38,143 nt of DNA from a virus. How positions within the stretch are numbered: the stretch's first letter is position 1; each line of letters opens with the position of its first letter. Under the pieces are notes generated by a model. It was not told the origin of the DNA and made no database searches. It saw only the letters and a program-made list of their open reading frames with translations. The position numbers and the translations under genes are program-made. Below are positions 16,547 through 24,964 of this stretch, in pieces. Location of the stretch: IMG/VR virus record IMGVR_UViG_3300021197_000272, positions 1 through 38,143 of that record; one strand, written 5' to 3'.

Positions 16547-19500
16547 ATGCCTAAAGAACCTAATACAAACCCTTGCGCCATCGGCGGCAAAGAAGCTCTT
16601 TACAGTAGCTCACGTATTCTCCGAGAACTCGGGAGTGCCTCTGAGTTTTCAGAAATTGACGACTTAGTAAAAAAGACTGCGGACCAGTTACAGTCCGAGC
16701 AGCCGAGATTTATGGAGTCCAAGGAAATTGGAGACCAAATAAGCGAAGCTATTGCAAGAGCGCAGATATACGGAGGAGATCCAGACGTTTACATACAGAT
16801 TCTAAGAACCGCCGATCTTGATAACCCCGAGGTAATGGCAACCTTCAGTAACCTCATGCTAAGGCAACAGGTGACCTTCCAAGGCATGTCTGCGGCTAAG
16901 AATCGTCAGGTGTCACTTGCTAAACAAATTAGCGATGGTGTGGATAATGGAATTGACGAGGTGAAGATTAAGGATCTTGAGATGCAGTTAACCGACGCTA
17001 ACGCTCAGTTTCGTAACTACATGACCTATAACTCAGTCCTCGGAACTGGCGCAAGTAGGTTGTTATCGCAACGTAAGTCAAAGAACATCGGCAAGGCTTT
17101 TGATTTGTTAACAACAAAACTCGGTGATAAATACAAATCGTCTTTGGATGGAGAAGCGTTCCTTAAAGAAAACAGGCTAAATTCCGAAGCACGCACAAAG
17201 CTAGAAGCGGAGAACAATCAGGTTAAAGAAGACATTGAAACCGACATTGATGCCCTTTCGGATGAAGATTTACAATCACGTATAGCGAAAGACGAAGAGA
17301 CAATCAAGAATCAAACGGACAAGATTAACGAACTTCAAAACGACCTCAACGCACGCACAAAAGAGCTTGCCGGACTGGAGACCAAACCCGAAGTAGACCC
17401 ACGGACAGACGCATTAAATAAGCAGATAAAGGACTTAAAAGCGGATCTAAAAATTCAACAAACATTACGACAGCTTAGAAACGATATTAAAGGTCTTCGT
17501 AAGAAAGGAAAGATAACTAACTTTCAAAAAGAACAGTTACTCGATAAACTGAGATCACAAAGCGAACGGCTGAACCAGCGTTTAAAGGTTAGTGACGTTA
17601 AGACCAAGAAGCTGTATGACAAGTTTGTTAAACAGAACCTAGGATCTCAAAAGGCACGGACCTTTGCAAAGCGTTTGTATTTTGCAGCCCAAGACGGAAA
17701 AGAAGATGCGGTGTTAAACATGGCCGCAAAGATGTCCGAGAAGTCAGGATGGACAAAAGGGCTTAACATGGGTCTTCAGTGGTTCATGGGTAACATCTTG
17801 AGTGGGCCTCCCTCGTATGTCTTGAACGGTATTGCGCCGGTATTAACACGTGGTCTTCTCAAACTTGAAAGAGCGACCGGAGCAATACTCACAGGCAATA
17901 CCGACCTTCTTAAAGCACACATGACGATGGATTCCATGTTTGGAAACGTCCGACAAGCTTGGGAAATGGGTGGAAAAGCCCTCAAAAGCGACACGGAAAC
18001 CCTGTTGGGGGGAGCGAGGTCGATGGACCCAGAACTGTCTGGAGAGTCGTTAGGAGCTTTTCACTCTAGTAACTTCAACAGCAAGTTTATGTCTTCCGAC
18101 CCTATGGTCGCTGTAATGAACACCGTCAACGTAGCAACACGTTTACCCTTTAGAATTAACGGAGCAGTTGATGTTATTAACAAAACCTTTGCCGTAGACA
18201 ACTACCTTAAAACGCACTACAAGATGGAAGGTCTTTCTAAGATTAGAAAAGGAGATCTTGATGCGGATGAACTCGGTGCCTACGTAGATGGCAAGGTGCG
18301 CAAGATGTATAATGAGGACGGTTCGTTGTATTCCGAAGAGCGCATGATGAAGGCTTACGCAAAGCGAGCATTGGATGAAGGATTTGATGAAACAGATCCG
18401 AACGCAATCGGACGTAAACACCTTGAGTTCATGTCGGAAAAGATGAAAGAACTCCAAAAAAATGGGGGAGACCTCAGCGAGATGGACCTACTTGCAAGGC
18501 GAGCCGAAGACTTTGCACGGGAATCAACCTTTACGGGTGAGCCGGGAGCTATAACTAACATCCTTAACCAACTAAGAGATCACGTTCCTTTAACAAAGTT
18601 CCTTATTCCGTTTGTTAATACTCCGATGCAGATCTTGAAGTTTGGGTGGCAGCGCACTCTTCCTGGGGTGTTCTTAAGTGACATAGCGCCACGACTTGTT
18701 AAAGGAACCAAACAGGCACGACTAGATTTCGCGAAGTTAGGACCAATCGAACAAGCAGCTTATCGCGGACGCTTAACAACTGCGGTGGCCTCAACAGGAG
18801 CTTTGGTTTACTTTGCAAGTAACAATAGAGAGTCGATTACTGGTGGTGGTCCACGTAACAAAGATGAACGACGCGCCCTAGAAGCAACAGGGTGGCAACC
18901 TTATTCGTTTGCTATAACAGATGACGAGGGTAACAAAACTTACTACAGCTACCAACGGATGGACCCATTCGCCACTATGATTGGTATTATTGCTGATATT
19001 GCAGAGTTTGGAGAAATGAACCCACGAAGCGATGACGAGCTTAGTTCCGCCGTGTCTGGCATGGCCTTTACCATAGCCGAAAGCTTGACCGATAAATCTT
19101 TCCTTCGTGGTTTGAATAACGTCTTGAACATCACTGGTGATCCAGAGACTTACATTCCTAAGACATTAAAGGACATCGGAGCCGGTATGGTGGTCCCAAT
19201 GTTCGTGGATAAACTAAAGAACTACGACAGCGAAATTCTCATCAAGGAGAATCGCACCATTGTTGACGCAATACTCAGAAAGCTACCCATCGCTGAAGAG
19301 AACGTTCCTCCAAAGAGAACCTTTCTTGGGGAACCGGTCTACAAACAGAATCCTTTTGGTTTACTCGGGATCGCAAATCCGGTCTACATATCAAGTCAAC
19401 GCAACGACATCGTAGACCAAAAGATACAAGATATGCTTCCAAGATTTTCGTTACCTCCAGCAAACTACTTAAACCACGGTGACACGGACATGCGAGAGTT

Positions 19501-19831
19501 CTACAACAAAGATGGGAGACAAGCATACGACCGTTTTCTTGAATTAACATCAACAACGACCATTCAAGGACGGAATCTAAGAACCGCTTTGAAAGGTCTG
19601 TTTAAGTCCAGAGCCTTTAAAAGCGCGGAACAGAATTATCTAGCAGCCCAAGAGACCGGAGAACCGGGAGTTGAAGACCCTCGCGTGGCTCTGACTAGAA
19701 GTATTATCTCGCGTTACCGGAGAATTGCCAAACGGGAAGTTATCACTGAGTTTCCCGAACTACAAGAGACAGTATTCAATTTAAAAACACAAAAGCGCAG
19801 AATGCTTAACAACCCTATCCCAACCTTATAA
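16547..19831 (+). CDS. Large ejection protein, C-terminal part of gp16-like internal core protein
   Basis: 1094 residues. The first 380 are charged coiled coil (DEETIKNQTDKINELQNDLN and similar). The middle has MGLQWFMGNILSGPPSYVLN and VMNTVNVATRLPFRINGAVD. Around residue 690 is VPLTKFLIPFVNTPMQILKF, a motif I associate with the C-terminal domain of large phage internal or polyvalent proteins. It would be ejected with the DNA and form the inner-membrane channel. It starts 20 bases after the gene holding the N-terminal part, with leader ATTTTAAACGCACGTAT. Confidence 0.8.
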   Translation: MPKEPNTNPCAIGGKEALYSSSRILRELGSASEFSEIDDLVKKTADQLQSEQPRFMESKEIGDQISEAIARAQIYGGDPDVYIQILRTADLDNPEVMATFSNLMLRQQVTFQGMSAAKNRQVSLAKQISDGVDNGIDEVKIKDLEMQLTDANAQFRNYMTYNSVLGTGASRLLSQRKSKNIGKAFDLLTTKLGDKYKSSLDGEAFLKENRLNSEARTKLEAENNQVKEDIETDIDALSDEDLQSRIAKDEETIKNQTDKINELQNDLNARTKELAGLETKPEVDPRTDALNKQIKDLKADLKIQQTLRQLRNDIKGLRKKGKITNFQKEQLLDKLRSQSERLNQRLKVSDVKTKKLYDKFVKQNLGSQKARTFAKRLYFAAQDGKEDAVLNMAAKMSEKSGWTKGLNMGLQWFMGNILSGPPSYVLNGIAPVLTRGLLKLERATGAILTGNTDLLKAHMTMDSMFGNVRQAWEMGGKALKSDTETLLGGARSMDPELSGESLGAFHSSNFNSKFMSSDPMVAVMNTVNVATRLPFRINGAVDVINKTFAVDNYLKTHYKMEGLSKIRKGDLDADELGAYVDGKVRKMYNEDGSLYSEERMMKAYAKRALDEGFDETDPNAIGRKHLEFMSEKMKELQKNGGDLSEMDLLARRAEDFARESTFTGEPGAITNILNQLRDHVPLTKFLIPFVNTPMQILKFGWQRTLPGVFLSDIAPRLVKGTKQARLDFAKLGPIEQAAYRGRLTTAVASTGALVYFASNNRESITGGGPRNKDERRALEATGWQPYSFAITDDEGNKTYYSYQRMDPFATMIGIIADIAEFGEMNPRSDDELSSAVSGMAFTIAESLTDKSFLRGLNNVLNITGDPETYIPKTLKDIGAGMVVPMFVDKLKNYDSEILIKENRTIVDAILRKLPIAEENVPPKRTFLGEPVYKQNPFGLLGIANPVYISSQRNDIVDQKIQDMLPRFSLPPANYLNHGDTDMREFYNKDGRQAYDRFLELTSTTTIQGRNLRTALKGLFKSRAFKSAEQNYLAAQETGEPGVEDPRVALTRSIISRYRRIAKREVITEFPELQETVFNLKTQKRRMLNNPIPTL

Positions 19832-19837
19832 AATACC

Positions 19838-20905
19838 ATGTCAGCCACAAGTGGACTATCATTCTATCTATCCGAAGCCGTATCAACCGCACCTCAGAGT
19901 CTTACCTATGGGTTTGAAGTGTTAAGCGTTGATGATCTATCGGTGGTCGGAATCAACACCAGCAACCAAAGAGTCAGCCTTGTAAAGGACAGTGATTTCA
20001 CGTTAAACCTTGATACAAAAACTGTTACATGCACTAGCTCCGCTTGGTCAGGATTAACAAAGATCAGCCAACTCAGTGACTCGGGAACAAAAATAAGAAT
20101 CTTTCGGACAACATCAGTGATACCCTCGATTGACTTTACATCCGGCGCTGTGTTAAGTGAAAGCGATCTCGATACCGCCTATAAGCAAGGGCTCTTTGCC
20201 GCACAGGAGATGACCGAGGATGCAGCCGACACGAACGCTGGTCTTCAAAGTGTAACATCAGGTGTTATTGCAGCCGGTGCTGTGACCGCTCCTAAGATTG
20301 CAACAAACTCAATCTCAGAAGACCGCATAATTAACCTTGCTGTAACTAACGCAAAGATTGCAGATAATGCTGTTAACGCAGCAAAGATCCAGAATGGCAC
20401 GGTGGGATCGGCTGAACTGGCTGCTAACTGTGTAACAACAGCAAAGATCGGAGCTAACCAAGTCACGACTACACAGATTCTAAATAATGCTGTAACACAA
20501 GCTAAGGTAGTCAAAGCCGGAAAAGCTAACATGGAAGCACTGACTGGGAGTGCCGGACAATCTCAGGGTGTTGTAACACCTGACGTTCTTAGATATAGCC
20601 AGTTCGCTCCAAGAGCCTATGGTTCATTAGGTATGGCGAGCGATAGCGACAATTCGTTTGCACACTCCTATAATGTCGCGTCTGTGTCCGCTAACACTCA
20701 TGAACGAACAGTTACCTTCACAACACCATTGCACAGTAACGCGGATTATGTAGTTCTTGCAACCATTACAGGAGCCGGAGCCGGTTTTGATGCCCCCTCA
20801 ATCGTAAGTAAGACCGCGTCTGGGTTTACAATTGATTTTAACAACACCGACAGCTCCGGGCGTGGAATTGACTTCGTTGTCTTCGGAAGCACCCTTGCAA
20901 CATAA
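19838..20905 (+). CDS. Tail fibre, T7 gp17-like N-terminal domain with AKI repeats
   Basis: 355 residues. The first 140 match the T7 fibre attachment domain in form: FEVLSVDDLSVVGINTSNQR, a KDSDFTLNLDTKTVTCTSSA strand set, FRTTSVIPSIDFTSGAVLSE, and SDLDTAYKQGLFAAQEMTED. Residues about 150-230 carry tandem repeats of the AVT.AKI..NAV type, which form triple beta-helical shafts in phage fibres. The end is a short beta domain (VVLATITGAGAGFD...GIDFVVFGSTLAT). It follows the internal proteins and precedes holin and terminase, exactly the T7 order. It is shorter than T7 gp17 (553), so the distal adhesins at 1-3159 may provide host recognition. Confidence 0.93.
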   Translation: MSATSGLSFYLSEAVSTAPQSLTYGFEVLSVDDLSVVGINTSNQRVSLVKDSDFTLNLDTKTVTCTSSAWSGLTKISQLSDSGTKIRIFRTTSVIPSIDFTSGAVLSESDLDTAYKQGLFAAQEMTEDAADTNAGLQSVTSGVIAAGAVTAPKIATNSISEDRIINLAVTNAKIADNAVNAAKIQNGTVGSAELAANCVTTAKIGANQVTTTQILNNAVTQAKVVKAGKANMEALTGSAGQSQGVVTPDVLRYSQFAPRAYGSLGMASDSDNSFAHSYNVASVSANTHERTVTFTTPLHSNADYVVLATITGAGAGFDAPSIVSKTASGFTIDFNNTDSSGRGIDFVVFGSTLAT

Positions 20906-20911
20906 TAACAG

Positions 20912-21073
20912 ATGAACTCCTCAGTCAATACACCCTTAGTAGGTATCACCGGATTGATTGCAAATATAACACTCGAACAAGTTAACGCAGCCGTGGCTCT
21001 TGCTGTTGGAATCGCCACACTGGTCTATATGTTAATAAAGATCAGCCACCTTTTAGACAATAGAAAGAAATAA
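20912..21073 (+). CDS. Holin candidate in the T7 gp17.5 position
   Basis: 53 residues: a polar N-terminus, one hydrophobic helix (about residues 26-44, NAAVALAVGIATLVYMLIKI) and a basic tail DNRKK. A single-span class II-type holin with this size and position (after fibre, before small terminase) matches T7 gp17.5, which releases endolysin from the cytoplasm. The TAA overlaps the terminase ATG (TAATG), indicating coupled translation. Confidence 0.75.
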   Translation: MNSSVNTPLVGITGLIANITLEQVNAAVALAVGIATLVYMLIKISHLLDNRKK

Positions 21074-21303
21074 TGACCGACGAAAAACGAAGCATAAAGA
21101 TGGAGGGTTTACAAGACCTTCTCATCGATACATTCATCGACCAAATCAACAGTGGTGAAGCACCTCCTGCCTTGTTAAACGCTGCACGTCAGTTACTTAA
21201 GGACAATAACATCACAGCCAGCATCACTAAGGACTCACCCTTGGAAGCACTTGTAAATTTACTTCCATTCGAAGATCCGACTGATAAGGTTGTTAATGAA
21301 TGA
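21073..21303 (+). CDS. Small terminase subunit, T7 gp18-like
   Basis: 76 residues, comparable with T7 gp18 (89). A helical core GLQDLLIDTFIDQINSGEAP and LNAARQLLKDNNI is typical of podoviral small terminases that recognise concatemer DNA and stimulate the large subunit. The stop overlaps the large terminase ATG (ATGA at 21300). Confidence 0.85.
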   Translation: MTDEKRSIKMEGLQDLLIDTFIDQINSGEAPPALLNAARQLLKDNNITASITKDSPLEALVNLLPFEDPTDKVVNE

Positions 21304-22970
21304 GTGATCTTCCACCACAGCTTAAGGACTTCCGTAACTTCCTTTGGATGACATGGAATCACCTTACGCTACCCGCACCTACCCCTATCCAATACGAGAT
21401 AGCCGAGTGGATGCAAAACGGTCCACGCCGTGGTGTTATCCAAGGGTTCCGAGGTGTCGGTAAGTCATGGATCTGTTCAGCCTTTGTTGTCCACCAGCTC
21501 CTTCTAGATCCACAAAAGAACATCCTTGTTGTCTCGGCATCCAAGAACCGCGCTGATGACTTCTCCACGTTCACCCTTAGGTTGATCCACGAGATGCCCG
21601 TGTTGGCTCACCTGATGCCCGGTGACAAACAACGCTTCTCTAAGATCTCCTTTGATGTCGGACCAGCCCAAGCATCCCACGCTCCCTCGGTCAAGTCCCT
21701 TGGTATAACATCTCAGCTTACCGGCTCCCGTGCTGACATCATTGTTGCTGATGACGTAGAAGTCCCTAACAACTCAGCCACCCAGTCGATGCGTGACAAG
21801 CTCTCAGAGCAAGTCAAAGAGTTCGAAGCTATCCTTAAGCCTGAGGACAACAGCCGCATCCTGTTCCTTGGGACACCTCAGTGTGAAGACAGCATTTATA
21901 ACAAGATGCTTGAGCGTGACTACGAGATGCGCGTGTGGCCCGCAAAGAAGATCACAAGGGACAAATCCGAAAAGATCTACCGGGGTAACATAGCAGAGTC
22001 CTGTGTGGATGATGATCTTGTCGGAGAACCCACCGAACCCACACGCTTTGGTGACATCGACCTAGCCGAACGTGAAGCATCCTATGGTAAGTCCGGGTTC
22101 GCGATGCAGTTCATGCTGGACCCTAAGCTGTCTGACTTGGACCGCTATCCATTAAAGATCAATGACCTGATTGTTATGGATCTTGATAACGAGACGGCAC
22201 CCGAAAAGCTGGTGTGGGCGCAAGTCCCGGAGAACGCTTGGGACAGCACTGTGCCTAACGTCGGGTTCACCGGGGACCGCTTCTTTCGTCCTATGAAGAT
22301 TGTAGGGGACCACGTGCCTTACACCGGAAGTGTTCTTGCTATTGACCCATCAGGTCGTGGTAAAGACGAGACCTCTTGGGCTGTCGTCAAGATGCTTAAT
22401 GGTTACCTGTATGTTACCGATGCCGGAGGTATGCAAGGAGGATACGACGAAAAGGTTCTTAAGGTTCTTACCATGAAGGCCAAGATGAACAAGGTTAATG
22501 TTATTGTGGTGGAAAGTAACTTCGGTGACGGCATGTTTGTGGAGATCATTAAGCCCTATCTCACTAAGATCTACCCTTGCACCGTCGAGGAGATCAGACA
22601 TAACATACAAAAGGAGAAGCGGATCGTAGACACCCTGGAACCCGTGATGAACCAACACAAGCTTGTTATCGACCCCAAGGTCATTAAGAACGACTACGAC
22701 TCCGCCCAGAAGTATCCCCTTGAAACACAGCTAAAATACCAGCTAATGTTCCAGCTATCCCGCCTTACACGCGAACGAGGAGCCCTAACACACGATGATA
22801 GACTCGATGCCCTTTCGATGGGTGTCTCCTACTGGACACAACAGATGGCCCAAGATGCCGACACAAAGATCGGCGAAAGAAAAGAGGAGGCCATCCACCA
22901 ACAACTCCGGGACTTCAAGGACACCTATTACAAGTCACATAATAAAAGCACATATACATCATGGATATAA
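21300..22970 (+). CDS. Large terminase subunit (packaging ATPase and nuclease), T7 gp19-like
   Basis: 556 residues (T7 gp19 is 586). Walker A is GFRGVGKSW with Lys55; Walker B is DIIVADDVEV with Asp151; the C-terminal RNase H-like nuclease begins VLAIDPSGRGKDETSWAVV with Asp349 and ends with DDRLDALSMGVSYW. It pumps DNA into the procapsid through the portal and cuts the concatemer. The amidase gene overlaps its last 10 bases. The T7 group packages with direct terminal repeats, so the ends should be near the repeat region just downstream. Confidence 0.96.
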   Translation: MSDLPPQLKDFRNFLWMTWNHLTLPAPTPIQYEIAEWMQNGPRRGVIQGFRGVGKSWICSAFVVHQLLLDPQKNILVVSASKNRADDFSTFTLRLIHEMPVLAHLMPGDKQRFSKISFDVGPAQASHAPSVKSLGITSQLTGSRADIIVADDVEVPNNSATQSMRDKLSEQVKEFEAILKPEDNSRILFLGTPQCEDSIYNKMLERDYEMRVWPAKKITRDKSEKIYRGNIAESCVDDDLVGEPTEPTRFGDIDLAEREASYGKSGFAMQFMLDPKLSDLDRYPLKINDLIVMDLDNETAPEKLVWAQVPENAWDSTVPNVGFTGDRFFRPMKIVGDHVPYTGSVLAIDPSGRGKDETSWAVVKMLNGYLYVTDAGGMQGGYDEKVLKVLTMKAKMNKVNVIVVESNFGDGMFVEIIKPYLTKIYPCTVEEIRHNIQKEKRIVDTLEPVMNQHKLVIDPKVIKNDYDSAQKYPLETQLKYQLMFQLSRLTRERGALTHDDRLDALSMGVSYWTQQMAQDADTKIGERKEEAIHQQLRDFKDTYYKSHNKSTYTSWI

Positions 22971-23650
22971 AGACTGTTAACGACATTATAACGATGCTTG
23001 AGGAATACCGCGATAGTGGCCTTAGGATGGATTCTGAGCGGGTTTTAGATGGACCGGTAGGTGAGCCTAGGAAACAACGCCTTGTGCTCGCTGTGGGGCA
23101 TTCTAGGGCCAACGACAAGGGAGCTGTGAGTTGGGATGGGACTTACACCGAGTGGGCCTACAATCGAACCCTTGCCCACTTTATCAATCTTTACCTAGAC
23201 GAGTCTATTGATGTTACCATTATCGACAAATACAAAGGGGACTCCTACACCGAAGCTATGGCTAACCTTAAGCTTGGCGTTGATCCCCTTGGGGCTGACC
23301 TTGTGGTCGAACTCCACTTCAACGCCTACAAGTCCCAAGAGGCCAACGGATACGAAGCCCTTTACTGGCACACCTCCAAACACGGCAAACAAGCCGCCGA
23401 CGCCTTCATCAACTCCATGTCCTCCGCTTTCCCCAACAACCTCAACCGTGGACCCAAAGCCATCAAGGACAACTCCGAAAGAGGCGCACGGTTCCTTAGA
23501 ATGCTTAAAGCACCTTGTGTTATCCTTGAACCATTCTTCGGAACCAACAAAAAGGAATGGACCATGTTCCAAGAATCATACGGAAAACAACAACTCGGAA
23601 AAGCAATAGCCACGTCTATTAACAAGTGTTTTTTAGATTGGGCTAAGTAG
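22961..23650 (+). CDS. Endolysin: N-acetylmuramoyl-L-alanine amidase (Amidase_3 type)
   Basis: 229 residues. After a 40-residue helical N-terminus comes LVLAVGHSRANDKGAVSWDG, then YTEWAYNRTLAHFINLYLDE, LVVELHFNAY and CVILEPFFGTNKKEW. His47, Glu64 and His119 are the probable zinc ligands and Glu190 the catalytic acid of the Amidase_3 fold. It cleaves the amide between MurNAc and L-Ala in peptidoglycan. There is no signal peptide, so it needs a holin. Unlike T7, whose lysozyme (gp3.5, a different amidase family) lies with the early/middle genes, this one is in the late block after the terminase. Confidence 0.92.
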   Translation: MDIKTVNDIITMLEEYRDSGLRMDSERVLDGPVGEPRKQRLVLAVGHSRANDKGAVSWDGTYTEWAYNRTLAHFINLYLDESIDVTIIDKYKGDSYTEAMANLKLGVDPLGADLVVELHFNAYKSQEANGYEALYWHTSKHGKQAADAFINSMSSAFPNNLNRGPKAIKDNSERGARFLRMLKAPCVILEPFFGTNKKEWTMFQESYGKQQLGKAIATSINKCFLDWAK

Positions 23651-23937
23651 TTGAATAACAATCCCTTACAAATGAGACCCATAATAGGGGAAGGGGGAAT
23701 AAGCCTATCTTAGGATAGCCCCGAAGGTGGATGATCTAAGGATTCTTTCCAATAACATCAACAATAACACTATCTTAGAATTATCCCGAAGGTAGGTGAT
23801 CTAAGGATTACCAACAATAACACTATCTTAGAATTATCTTATGAGACCTTAGAATAAGGGGGACTTAAGGAGATCTAAGAATAGCTCTAAGAGTAGGTGT
23901 TAATGATTACCTATACATACCAACCTATCAGTGTTTA
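23651..23937. other. Non-coding repeat region after the lysis gene
   Basis: 287 bases without a supported gene. The central part is filled with CTTAG/CTAAG-containing repeats (separate entry), and the flank 23651-23700 has a purine run GGGGAAGGGGGAAT. I see no clear terminator hairpin with a T-run after the amidase. The position after terminase and endolysin is where T7-type genomes carry their physical ends. Confidence 0.6.
23705..23838. repeat. Imperfect 40-bp tandem repeats with CTTAG/CTAAG cores
   Basis: Copy a at 23705-23744 and copy b at 23770-23809 match at 34 of 40 positions (both start CTATCTTAG and end TGATCTAAGGATT). A third partial copy starts at 23822. A perfect 27-base direct repeat, beginning CAACAATAACACTATCTTAG, occurs at 23759-23785 and 23812-23838. 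Copy a contains the palindrome CTATC-TTAG-GATAG (23705-23718). More CTTAG/CTAAG elements continue to 23895. T7 has clustered 7-base repeats beside its terminal redundancy, so a packaging or end function is plausible. Confidence 0.85.
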
Positions 23938-24219
23938 ATGCAACATAACTCCAACATCCATCACCAAGAGATACCTGAGGTCTCCCTAGACAACCTAGAG
24001 CATGCCTTAGCTTGCCTAAGGGAACACTTCGATGATGTTGTTGTTGCTGTTCATCACAAAGACACCAGGAACATCAAGGTGACCTCATCAAATCCTTATG
24101 CTGGCTTAGGGATGTTACCGACTATCCAAACGAAGCTTAGGGGTGCTATAGAACACGCCGAGATGACCCAGTTGATCCATGAGGAATCCTATGAGATTGA
24201 GGAGGATGATAGGCTGTAG
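23938..24219 (+). CDS. Hypothetical protein in the genome-end region
   Basis: 93 residues, not recognised. The region EVSLDNLEHALACLREHFDD and the acidic tail HEESYEIEEDDRL give a helical, acidic protein. Codon use resembles neighbours (CCTTAG, GATGTTGTT). It is isolated between two non-coding repeat stretches, so it may belong to the last late or the first early unit. No Shine-Dalgarno; upstream is ACCAACCTATCAGTGTTTA. Confidence 0.6.
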   Translation: MQHNSNIHHQEIPEVSLDNLEHALACLREHFDDVVVAVHHKDTRNIKVTSSNPYAGLGMLPTIQTKLRGAIEHAEMTQLIHEESYEIEEDDRL

Positions 24220-24526
24220 GTTTTAGTTACAAAAATGTGAAGGGGTATATGTAGAGATTCGAGCCGAAAAATCCCCCCAAGCCCCCATCGAAAACGCCAC
24301 AATAGGCGACAAGCATACACAAAAAGCACAAGGGGGGTATGTTATCTACTGAGCGACAGACACAAAGAACAACATATAGAATGTTTTTTGCATTGGCTTT
24401 GCTTGATTGTTACCTTAGGCGGAGCCACAATCGAAATTGTATAATCCACAGCCTGGTTTTCGTTAGCGCTTGTTTTTGTGTTGTCACCCCTTTTGAAATG
24501 TAGCTGTATGCACAATGTAAACACAA

Positions 24527-24603
24527 CCTAGTAACACCTATGGCCTACCTATGATCTACCTACTACCTACCTAGTAACACCTACTGTCTACCTATGATCT
24601 ACC
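24527..24603. repeat. Direct repeat pair of 34 bp with CTACCTA elements
   Basis: 24527-24560 and 24570-24603 agree at 31 of 34 positions; both start CCTAGTAACACCTA and end CTACCTATGATCTACC. The 9-base spacer TACTACCTA continues the CTACC theme, so seven or more CTACC/CCTA elements lie in 80 bases. The array lies about 100 bases before the first early gene. Candidate roles are a short-repeat block beside the terminal redundancy, as in T7, or iteron-like protein sites. Confidence 0.85.
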
Positions 24604-24666
24604 GGGAGGTGCTGTCACTTTTTCGCAAGACTGTAAGCACCTCATAAAAGACATTAAAGTTTTTGA

Positions 24667-24694
24667 TTGTTTTTCATACTCACCTCTGTATAGT
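24667..24694 (+). promoter_or_regulatory. Candidate host (sigma70-type) early promoter
   Basis: TTGTTT at 24667-24672 and TATAGT at 24689-24694 are separated by 16 bases. Initiation would fall about 24700-24703, directly at or next to the ATG at 24704, so the first early mRNA could be nearly leaderless. This is pattern matching only; an SD-poor host may use different promoter elements. Confidence 0.35.
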
Positions 24695-24703
24695 GATTTC
24701 GAT

Positions 24704-24955
24704 ATGAATAAACAACAAGACCAGACAAACCCACAAATCACTTGCGAAGAGCTAATCTACGCCGGACAAGATGACGATATAAGCGATCTTTTCGATATTG
24801 CTTTAGATGTTATTGAGACGGGCCGAGCTTCTAACCTTGAAGGCATCAAGCAATGGCTCATTTCTTATACGTATTATAAGGATTTAAAAGAAACCTTGCA
24901 TCCTGATTTATTTGATGCCGTAATCCAACACGCTATTCAACAAAGTAACAAATAA
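24704..24955 (+). CDS. First early gene, acidic hypothetical protein
   Basis: 83 residues, not recognised. It is clearly acidic, with clusters such as YAGQDDDISDLFDIALDVIE, a helical layout and few basic residues. It is the first gene after the putative early promoter. In T7 that position is held by the acidic anti-restriction protein Ocr, but no sequence likeness to Ocr is visible to me, so any host-takeover role is a positional guess. Confidence 0.65.
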   Translation: MNKQQDQTNPQITCEELIYAGQDDDISDLFDIALDVIETGRASNLEGIKQWLISYTYYKDLKETLHPDLFDAVIQHAIQQSNK

Positions 24956-24964
24956 ACTACTCTT

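Larger units (their letters stand above)
24220..24703. other. 484-bp non-coding region, likely early control and genome-end area
   Basis: No convincing gene on either strand. Contents in order: C-run and G-run stretches (CCCCCC near 24275 and GGGGGG near 24333) that could pair; a TATAAT hexamer at 24440-24445 inside ACAATCGAAATTGTATAATC, which also has a small ACAAT/ATTGT inverted repeat; the CTACC repeat array (separate entry); and a promoter-like sequence just before the first early gene. In T7 the left end carries the terminal repeat and host promoters in this position. Confidence 0.55.

Noticed and set aside
23208-23609. Plus-strand frame of 133 codons, Thr/Pro/Ser-rich
   Set aside because: Lies in another frame within the amidase, which has intact zinc ligands; low-complexity composition.
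24255-24290. GATTCGAGCC followed by a C-run, resembling a tRNA T-loop or an attP core
   Set aside because: The flanks cannot form a T-stem or acceptor, so no tRNA or tRNA-end attP is supported; no other tRNA was seen.
24342-24524. Minus-strand frame of 60 codons in the non-coding region
   Set aside because: Short, no leader and no protein likeness; region is better explained by repeats and promoters.
23650-24610. CRISPR-like array
   Set aside because: The repeats are few, imperfect, differ in type and have spacers of 9-26 bases with related sequence; this is not a CRISPR.
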